Shown in pieces: positions 16,209 to 20,696 of a DNA stretch of 20,696 bases; position 1 is the stretch's first letter, and every line of letters starts with the position of its first letter. Origin of the DNA: an uncultured Lachnospiraceae bacterium (GTDB lineage Bacteria > Bacillota > Clostridia > Lachnospirales > Lachnospiraceae); NCBI GenBank assembly GCA_900544685.1, contig UQWA01000039.1, forward strand, positions 1 through 20,696, given 5' to 3'. The notes beneath the pieces were generated by a model, which saw nothing but the letters and a program-made list of their open reading frames with translations, had not been told where the DNA came from and made no database searches. Made by a program: the position numbers and the translations under genes.

Positions 16209-16229
16209 ACGGATAAGGAGTATTGGGGT

Positions 16230-16781
16230 ATGTTGGAACGGTATCTGGTGGAGCATTGTTCTCCTACGCTGGCGTCGATTAAGACGGTAAATCTGTTTAC
16301 GTATGCGTATTCTTCGGAAGAGAAAGTGCAGGAGCAGATTGATCTCTGGAATGCATCGATGAATGGCAAAGGGATTTTTGTAATGGAGCTGCGAAGGAGT
16401 GAGAAAGCAGCATTGATCTATGTGTGCCGGAAGTCGTTTCTGGAGCGGGATCTGAAGAAACCGGGAGTAGCTCAGTTTATGAAGAAATATGGATACACCA
16501 GTCTGGAACCGGAAGATGCTCTTAAGTTACTTCAGAATAAGTTGCAGGCTCAGGAGGAATTCCCTCATGAGATCGGAATTTTTCTCGGATATCCACTGGG
16601 AGATGTGATCGGTTTTATCAAGAATGCCGGACACAACTGTAAATGTACCGGATGCTGGAAGGTATACTGTAATGAGTGTGAAGCAGTCCGAACCTTTGCA
16701 AAATATAAGAAATGCAAGGATGTATATATGCGTCTGTGGCAGCAGGGACGAAGTGTTCTGAAGCTGACGGTGGCAGCTTAA
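16230..16781 (+). CDS. DUF3793 family protein
   Basis: This 183-residue soluble protein has the features of DUF3793. HEIGIFLGYPLGDVIGFIKN (near 111-130) is followed by a cysteine-bearing CKCTGCWKVYCNECEAVRTFAKYKKC stretch (near residues 137-163), with the family's GCWKVY core. The cysteines (CKCTGC, CNEC) could bind metal or iron-sulfur, but this is not established for the family. ATG 16230 follows AAGGAG by nine bases. It is downstream of a strong promoter and leader hairpin and is followed by a flavodoxin gene 125 bases away. In clostridia this family is often seen beside flavodoxin and iron-transport genes, so a redox or iron-related role is inferred. The biochemical function is unknown. 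Confidence 0.85.
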   Translation: MLERYLVEHCSPTLASIKTVNLFTYAYSSEEKVQEQIDLWNASMNGKGIFVMELRRSEKAALIYVCRKSFLERDLKKPGVAQFMKKYGYTSLEPEDALKLLQNKLQAQEEFPHEIGIFLGYPLGDVIGFIKNAGHNCKCTGCWKVYCNECEAVRTFAKYKKCKDVYMRLWQQGRSVLKLTVAA

Positions 16782-16783
16782 AG

Positions 16784-16833
16784 CCAGACCTGAAGAATGA
16801 CAGAGAAGTGTCATGATATTTCTGAAGGTTTGG
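16784..16833 (+). other. Imperfect hairpin in the DUF3793-flavodoxin gap
   Basis: CCAGACCT (16784-16791) pairs with AGGTTTGG (16826-16833) with one wobble. A tandem GA/GA mismatch follows, then AGAA (16794-16797) pairs with TTCT (16820-16823), and an apical TGACA/TGTCA stem closes the structure. No T run follows. It may set the ratio of the two cistrons by RNA processing or protection. Confidence 0.45.
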
Positions 16834-16851
16834 ATGAATATAAGTTAAGAG

Positions 16852-16869
16852 AAAGTCAAATGACTTTTT
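16852..16869 (+). terminator. Weak terminator-like hairpin before flavodoxin
   Basis: A six-pair stem AAAGTC/GACTTT (16852-16857, 16862-16867) with loop AAAT runs into TTTTT. It is small and AT-rich, so it would be at most a partial terminator of the DUF3793 transcript. I see no convincing separate promoter for flavodoxin, which argues for read-through. Confidence 0.4.
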
Positions 16870-16906
16870 AATTAAATATGAATGAAAATAGCAGGAGGAA
16901 TTTAAA

Positions 16907-17329
16907 ATGAGTAAAGTAGCAGTTGTATTCTGGAGCAGTTCAGGAAATACAGAGACAATGGCAGAAGCAGTGCTGGAAGGAGCAAAAGGAGCAGGCGCAG
17001 AAGCAGAAATGATTAACTGCGCAGATTTCAATGCAGATATGGTAGATCAGTATGACGGAATCGCACTGGGATGCCCGGCTATGGGAGATGAAGTTCTGGA
17101 AGAAGATGAATTCCAGCCACTGTACGATGCATGCAAAGGCAAACTGGCAGGCAAGAAAGTAGCACTGTTCGGTTCCTATGGATGGGGAGATGGCGAATGG
17201 ATGAGAAACTGGGAAGAAGATGCAAAGGGCGCAGGCATTGCACTTGCATGCGACAGCGTAATCTGCAACGATGCACCAGACGATGAAGCAACCGCAGCGC
17301 TGAAAGACTTAGGCGCAGCAATTGCATAA
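16907..17329 (+). CDS. Flavodoxin (FMN-binding electron carrier)
   Basis: This 140-residue acidic protein is a short-chain flavodoxin that carries low-potential electrons in place of ferredoxin. The FMN phosphate loop is WSSSGNTETMA (residues 9-19). GCPAMGDEVLEEDEF (near 55-69) and FGSYGWGDGEWM (near 88-99) form the isoalloxazine-binding loops, with Trp94 and Trp98 in the second loop. ATG 16907 follows AGGAGG by eight bases. Its restricted codon choice (mostly GCA, GAA, GGA/GGC, AAA/AAG, ATG) suggests high expression compared with neighbours. It follows DUF3793 and ends before a strong terminator. Iron limitation is the common inducer of such genes, but no Fur site was recognised. Confidence 0.95.
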   Translation: MSKVAVVFWSSSGNTETMAEAVLEGAKGAGAEAEMINCADFNADMVDQYDGIALGCPAMGDEVLEEDEFQPLYDACKGKLAGKKVALFGSYGWGDGEWMRNWEEDAKGAGIALACDSVICNDAPDDEATAALKDLGAAIA

Positions 17330-17410
17330 GCGGACAACAAAAATGGAATAAACAGTGAAACCAGCTAGATAGCGCGACACAGAAATATTAATAAAAGGAA
17401 AAGTGAGATA

Positions 17411-17446
17411 AAAAGCTCGTTGTTATAAAAAACAGCGGGTTTTTTA
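17411..17446 (+). terminator. Intrinsic terminator after flavodoxin
   Basis: CTCGTTGTT (17416-17424) pairs with AACAGCGGG (17431-17439) through nine pairs including wobbles, flanked by complementary A and T runs. The T run follows directly. It lies about 80 bases past the flavodoxin stop. Confidence 0.85.
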
Positions 17447-17469
17447 TTATGTGAAAATGTATGGACATT

Positions 17470-17525
17470 TGTCAGAAAAAATTCCTAAGGAAAAAATAAT
17501 GTGGTTTTTCCATAGATATCTGACA
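17470..17525. repeat. Nested inverted repeat upstream of the oxidoreductase remnant
   Basis: The outer arms TGTCAGA (17470-17476) and TCTGACA (17519-17525) are perfect, and the inner arms GGAAAAA (17489-17495) and TTTTTCC (17505-17511) are also perfect. The palindrome-like TTCCTAAGGAA overlaps the inner arm. It is not a standard terminator. It sits close to a deleted gene and may be a promoter-region remnant, a small mobile-element relic or a structured leader. Confidence 0.45.
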
Positions 17526-17580
17526 CAGAATTCGTAAAATAAGTTCCAACAAGAAACGAAGAATAAATGAATTATCATGT

Positions 17581-17988
17581 GGACTGAGGATCGCACTTCC
17601 TCCAGAGAAAAAAATTATTCTGACAGTCGGGGACGGAGATGCATTTGGTATCGGACTTTTGCACCTGCTGAACTGTGCAATGAGTAAGGCAGCATATCAG
17701 AAATTCAGTCATATGGTAAATAAAGGAATTCTGATCTATGATCCTGGTTTTGTTGAGCCATACGAGTCTCTTTTATGCCATCAGACAGCTATACCTGCAA
17801 GAGAATTATCAGCAGAACATTTTGGAAAAGAGTTGTCTGCAAATATGATTTTATATGGTTACCTGATACAAAAATTAAATGGGAAAATAGACAGGGAAAA
17901 GGCACTGGAAGCGATGGAACAAAGGATACCACGCGCATTGGAAGAAAACAAAAAGGCATTTGAACTGGGATTTTCTTTTAAAGCATAA
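17581..17988 (+). pseudogene. Fused remnant of 2-oxoacid:ferredoxin oxidoreductase beta and gamma subunits
   Basis: One open frame joins pieces of two different proteins. The first part, ALPPEKKIILTVGDGDAFGI followed by GLLHLLN, matches the thiamine diphosphate-binding GDGD region of a 2-oxoacid:ferredoxin oxidoreductase beta subunit. From about 17680 onward the sequence (AMSKAAYQKFSHMVNKGILI, then ARELSAEHFGKELSANMILY and a helical tail ending AFELGFSF) matches the C-terminal two thirds of the gamma subunit. The beta-gamma order is that of Kor-type operons. A deletion of the beta C-terminus and gamma N-terminus explains the fusion. The frame stays open from 17524, but no good start or ribosome site is visible. 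The nearest starts (TTG 17659 and ATG 17680) would omit the beta part. It is very unlikely to be an active enzyme. Confidence 0.72.
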
Positions 17989-18039
17989 ACAAAACTGCTG
18001 TTACTTTAAAGAGTGATCTAAAGTAACAGCAGTTTTGTT
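17988..18039. terminator. Large bidirectional terminator between convergent units
   Basis: A perfect 21-pair stem (17988-18008 with 18019-18039) around a ten-base loop has A-rich and T-rich ends on both strands. It begins at the last base of the remnant's stop codon and lies about ten bases past the stop of the metal ATPase on the other strand. It should terminate both. Confidence 0.9.
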
Positions 18040-18049
18040 ATATTATCAT

Positions 18050-20696
18050 TTATTTCTTATACAGAATCCGGATGGAGTTCAGGATACACAGCATAGCGAC
18101 GCCGGTATCTGCAAATACAGCGAACCACATGGATGCGTGTCCTGTCAGACCAAGGATCATAACAACTGCCTTGATGATCAGAGCGAATACCACGTTCTGC
18201 CAGGAGATAGCACTGGTTGCATTAGCAATGCGGATAGCCTGTGGAATGGCGTCCATATTGGAGTTCATGAATACTACATCAGCAGCTTCGATGGCTGCAT
18301 CAGCACCGCTTCCCATAGCAGCTCCTACGTCAGCACCGGCAAGAACCGGAGCATCGTTGATACCGTCACCAACGAACATCACGCTGGTATGTGCGGCACG
18401 GATCTTCTGAAGTTCAGCCAGTTTATCCTGAGGAAGAAGTTTTGCATGAACTTCATCAATACCGGTTGCAGCAGCGACTGCATCTGCACTTTCCTGTGCA
18501 TCACCGGTCAGCATAGCAGTGGTAATACCCAGTTTCTTCAGTGCAGCGATGGCAGATTTTGCCTCGCTCTTGATGGTATCGGAGATCACGATGTGACCTT
18601 CGAACTTGCCGTTCAGAGCAATTAGAACTTCGCTTCCGAAGCCTTTTTTCTGGTAAGCAGACAGATCGATATGGAACTGATCCATCAGCTTGCGGTTACC
18701 AACCAGAAGAGTACCTTTATCAGTCTGGGCAGAAATACCGTGACCTGCGATTTCTTCCAGCTTTGCCGGTTTTACAAGAGAAAGTCCTTTTTCCTGTGCG
18801 GCAGTTACAATACTGGTGGCAATCGGATGAGTAGAGATCTGCTCGCATCCGGCAGCCAGAGTTAATAATTCATCGGAAGAAAGGGATCCTGCGGATATCA
18901 CTTCCTGTACTACGAAGTTACCTTCTGTGATGGTACCTGTCTTATCCATAACGACAGCTTTTACATTGTGAAGCTGTTCCAGAGAGATACCACCTTTGAA
19001 CAGGATACCCTTTTTGGAACCGGCTCCGATTCCAGAGAAGAATGCAAGCGGAACGCTAAGTACCAGCGCACATGGACAACTGATAACCAGGAAGGTCAGT
19101 GCGGTGTGTACCCAGTAGTACCAGTTTCCGGATACCAGTGACGGGATAATGGCAGTTGCCAGTGCCAGAACAACGACAAATGGAGTGTAGACTCTGGCGA
19201 ATCTTGTAATAAAACGGTCGATCTTTGGTTTGCTTGCAGCGGCATTTTCTACAGAATCCAGAATACGGGTAACCATGGATTCTGATAACGGTTTGTCAAC
19301 ACGGATCTTTAACTGACCAGATACATTGACACAACCGGAAACAATTTCGTCACCTTTTTTCACAGTAACCGGAACCGGTTCGCCTGTGATAGCGGAAGTA
19401 TCCAGACGGCTGTCACCTTCCAGAATGGTTCCATCCAGAGGAATGCGATCACCAGGACGAACCAGAAGTACGTCACCGACTTCTGTCTCTTCAGCCGGGA
19501 TCACGCGGATATCATTGCCAGATACCAGATTGACAGTTTCCGGACGAAGATCTACAGCATCCATGATCTGAGTCCGGCTGCGTTCTACTGCGATATCTTC
19601 GAAAAATTCACCGATGCGGTAGAACAGCATAACGCCAACTGCTTCGGAGAAATCACCAACAGCAAAAGCACCCAGAGTAGCGATACTCATCAGGAAATTC
19701 TCATCAAATACCTGTCCGTGTGTCAGGTTCTTTACCGCAGTGATAACGATTTCCAGACCAAGAATCAGGTAAGCAATAACATTGACAATTGCCGGTGCAT
19801 AACCATTCACGCCCATATGTTCCATAACTTCGCCGATGACAAATAAAACAGCGCCGGTTGCAATCATGGCAAGAGTCTTTTTCTGCTCGGCTTTCTCATC
19901 TTTCTTATCATCTGCTTTGGCGGCAGATTTTGGTGTCGGATCCTTTGGAACTACTTTCACTTCAGATTCAATGGAGGCGCAGATGTCTTGAATCTGCGGC
20001 AGCAGGGAATCCAGACGTTTTCCGGTGATACGAAGCTGTTTTGTGGAGAAAGTGATAGTAGCTTCTGCTACATCATCCAATTCGTTGATGCGTCGTTCCA
20101 TCTTGGCAGCACAGTTCGCGCAGCCCAGATTCTCCAGAATGTAGACACGGCCTTCACCACCATTTCGGGTAACCGGAGTCTTTGGAACTACTTTCACTTC
20201 AGATTCGATAGAAGCACAGATGTCCTGAATCTGAGGAAGCAGTGCATCCAGATGTGTGCCTGAAATGCGAAGCTGCCTGGTAGCAAATGTGATAGTAGCA
20301 TCCGCTACATCATCTAATTCATTAATGCGGCGTTCCATCTTGGCAGCACAGTTGGCACAGCCCAGATTTTCCAGAATGAAAACCTGTTTTTCCGGACCGG
20401 CTGCATGATGATGGTGCTTATGTTCTTCATGCTCGTGATGATGTTCATGACCGCAGCCACAACCGCATTCGTCATCATCGTGATCATGGTGGTGGTGTTC
20501 GTGAAGATGCTCGTGTTCATCATGAACATGATCGTGGTGTTCATGGCCGCAGCCACAACCGCATTCGTCATCGTCGTGATCATGGTGGTGGTGTTCGTGA
20601 AGATGCTCGTGTTCATCATGAACATGATCGTGGTGTTCATGGCCGCAGCCACAACCGCATTCGTCATCGTCGTGATCATGGTGGTGGTGTTCGTGA
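18050..20696 (-). CDS. P1B-type metal ATPase, Zn/Cd/Pb exporter (CadA/ZntA-like), 5' end outside the window
   Basis: This membrane pump expels divalent soft metals using ATP. Reading from the window edge at 20696, it has a His/Asp/Cys-rich repeat region (to about 20390), two HMA domains each with GCANCAAK, then eight predicted membrane helices. The metal-site motif CPC is at 19078-19070, the phosphorylated Asp is in DKTGT (18956-18954), and a hinge reads GDGINDAP. The last helices contain FALIIKAVVMIL (conserved Lys) and FADTGVAML (conserved Asp). That Lys/Asp pair with CPC is the P1B-2 signature for Zn, Cd and Pb, and argues against a copper pump. At least 881 codons are present, longer than typical CadA because of the repeats and second HMA. 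No start is visible here; an internal ATG at 20338 would cut the first HMA domain and is not the start. Confidence 0.93.
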   Translation of the reverse strand, partial: HEHHHHDHDDDECGCGCGHEHHDHVHDEHEHLHEHHHHDHDDDECGCGCGHEHHDHVHDEHEHLHEHHHHDHDDDECGCGCGHEHHHEHEEHKHHHHAAGPEKQVFILENLGCANCAAKMERRINELDDVADATITFATRQLRISGTHLDALLPQIQDICASIESEVKVVPKTPVTRNGGEGRVYILENLGCANCAAKMERRINELDDVAEATITFSTKQLRITGKRLDSLLPQIQDICASIESEVKVVPKDPTPKSAAKADDKKDEKAEQKKTLAMIATGAVLFVIGEVMEHMGVNGYAPAIVNVIAYLILGLEIVITAVKNLTHGQVFDENFLMSIATLGAFAVGDFSEAVGVMLFYRIGEFFEDIAVERSRTQIMDAVDLRPETVNLVSGNDIRVIPAEETEVGDVLLVRPGDRIPLDGTILEGDSRLDTSAITGEPVPVTVKKGDEIVSGCVNVSGQLKIRVDKPLSESMVTRILDSVENAAASKPKIDRFITRFARVYTPFVVVLALATAIIPSLVSGNWYYWVHTALTFLVISCPCALVLSVPLAFFSGIGAGSKKGILFKGGISLEQLHNVKAVVMDKTGTITEGNFVVQEVISAGSLSSDELLTLAAGCEQISTHPIATSIVTAAQEKGLSLVKPAKLEEIAGHGISAQTDKGTLLVGNRKLMDQFHIDLSAYQKKGFGSEVLIALNGKFEGHIVISDTIKSEAKSAIAALKKLGITTAMLTGDAQESADAVAAATGIDEVHAKLLPQDKLAELQKIRAAHTSVMFVGDGINDAPVLAGADVGAAMGSGADAAIEAADVVFMNSNMDAIPQAIRIANATSAISWQNVVFALIIKAVVMILGLTGHASMWFAVFADTGVAMLCILNSIRILYKK
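19944..20378 (-). repeat. Internal duplication of the HMA domain
   Basis: Two similar segments of about 198 bases (19944-20141 and 20181-20378), offset by 237 bases or 79 codons, encode the two heavy-metal-associated domains. The proteins share GCANCAAKMERRINELDDVA and PQIQDICASIESEVKVVPK. DNA identity is high but not perfect, with scattered third-position changes, so the duplication is older than the 96-base repeats. Confidence 0.85.
20440..20692 (-). repeat. 96-base tandem repeat encoding a His/Asp/Cys-rich metal-binding unit
   Basis: Two copies (20501-20596 and 20597-20692) appear identical over 96 bases, and a partial, slightly diverged copy follows (about 20440-20500). Each encodes 32 residues containing HEHHHHDHDDDECGCGCG and HEHHDHVHDEHEHL. 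The array reaches the window edge and probably continues. The composition suits buffering or delivery of zinc or related ions to the pump. Confidence 0.9.

Larger units (their letters stand above)
15712..16229. other. Repeat-rich intergenic region without a convincing gene
   Basis: These 518 bases separate the divergent COG3044 and DUF3793 genes. I see no protein-coding frame with a plausible ribosome site or recognisable product. The region holds promoters at both ends, two families of direct repeats, an inverted repeat ATCTGC/GCAGAT (15884-15889, 15901-15906), the perfect palindrome GTTTCGCGAAAC (16035-16046) and a leader hairpin. Much of the middle (about 15860-16110) is unexplained. Confidence 0.6.

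Noticed and set aside
18035..18625. Plus-strand open frame of 196 codons
   Set aside because: It is antisense to the metal ATPase gene and begins inside the terminator region. The protein has no family-like pattern.
20314..20679. Minus-strand open frame encoding a Met/Thr/Asn-rich repeat protein
   Set aside because: It is the shifted frame of the His/Asp/Cys-rich repeat. The true frame is continuous with the HMA domains of the ATPase.
20440..20692. CRISPR array
   Set aside because: The repeats are contiguous 96-base units without spacers and encode in-frame protein.

Overview
The window reads as chromosome of a low-to-mid-GC Gram-positive gut anaerobe, most likely a Lachnospiraceae member (Blautia/Dorea/Ruminococcus type). 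The reasons are strong GGAGG-type ribosome binding sites, compact operons, a DUF3793-flavodoxin pair, a Yuf/Nup-type nucleoside ABC transporter and remnants of a 2-oxoacid:ferredoxin oxidoreductase. Family assignments come from reading motifs only; no database was searched. I see no rRNA, tRNA, CRISPR array or prophage.

Layout. (1) Positions 1-850 hold a decayed IS200/IS605-type element whose transposase carries a one-base frameshift. (2) Positions 853-6326 hold a PucR-type regulator (minus strand) divergent from a three-gene operon: NhaC-type antiporter, uroporphyrinogen-decarboxylase-fold protein and MFS transporter, closed by a strong terminator. (3) Positions 6307-11487 start with a promoter overlapping that terminator and run through a nucleoside/simple-sugar ABC importer (ATPase and two permeases, no binding-protein gene nearby), then a structured leader and a COG2509-like FAD oxidoreductase. 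(4) Positions 11542-13904 hold a diguanylate cyclase with a degenerate receiver-like N-terminus, overlapping a cardiolipin synthase gene, then a terminator. (5) Positions 13972-15711 hold, on the minus strand, a predicted ATPase of the ABC class (COG3044). (6) Positions 15712-16229 are a 518-base intergenic region with two families of degenerate direct repeats, a near-consensus promoter and a terminator-like leader hairpin. (7) Positions 16230-17446 hold DUF3793 and flavodoxin genes. (8) Positions 17581-17988 hold an in-frame fusion scar of a 2-oxoacid:ferredoxin oxidoreductase beta and gamma subunit. (9) Positions 18050-20696 hold, on the minus strand, a P1B-type Zn/Cd/Pb-exporting ATPase with two HMA domains and a His/Asp/Cys-rich tandem-repeat N-terminus that runs off the window.

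How the genes work together. The PucR regulator probably controls the NhaC/URO-D/MFS operon in response to a small molecule that the operon takes up and processes. The ABC transporter probably imports nucleosides using a binding protein encoded elsewhere. The cyclase-Cls pair suggests a link between c-di-GMP and membrane lipid synthesis. DUF3793 and flavodoxin form a redox or iron-related unit. The P-type ATPase gives divalent metal resistance.

I did not find one unmistakable new multi-gene system. The least explained items are: the URO-D-fold enzyme lacking the zinc ligands of its methyltransferase relatives; the leader at 10021-10099; the repeat-rich intergenic region at 15712-16229; the oxidoreductase fusion scar; and the expanding metal-binding repeat of the ATPase.
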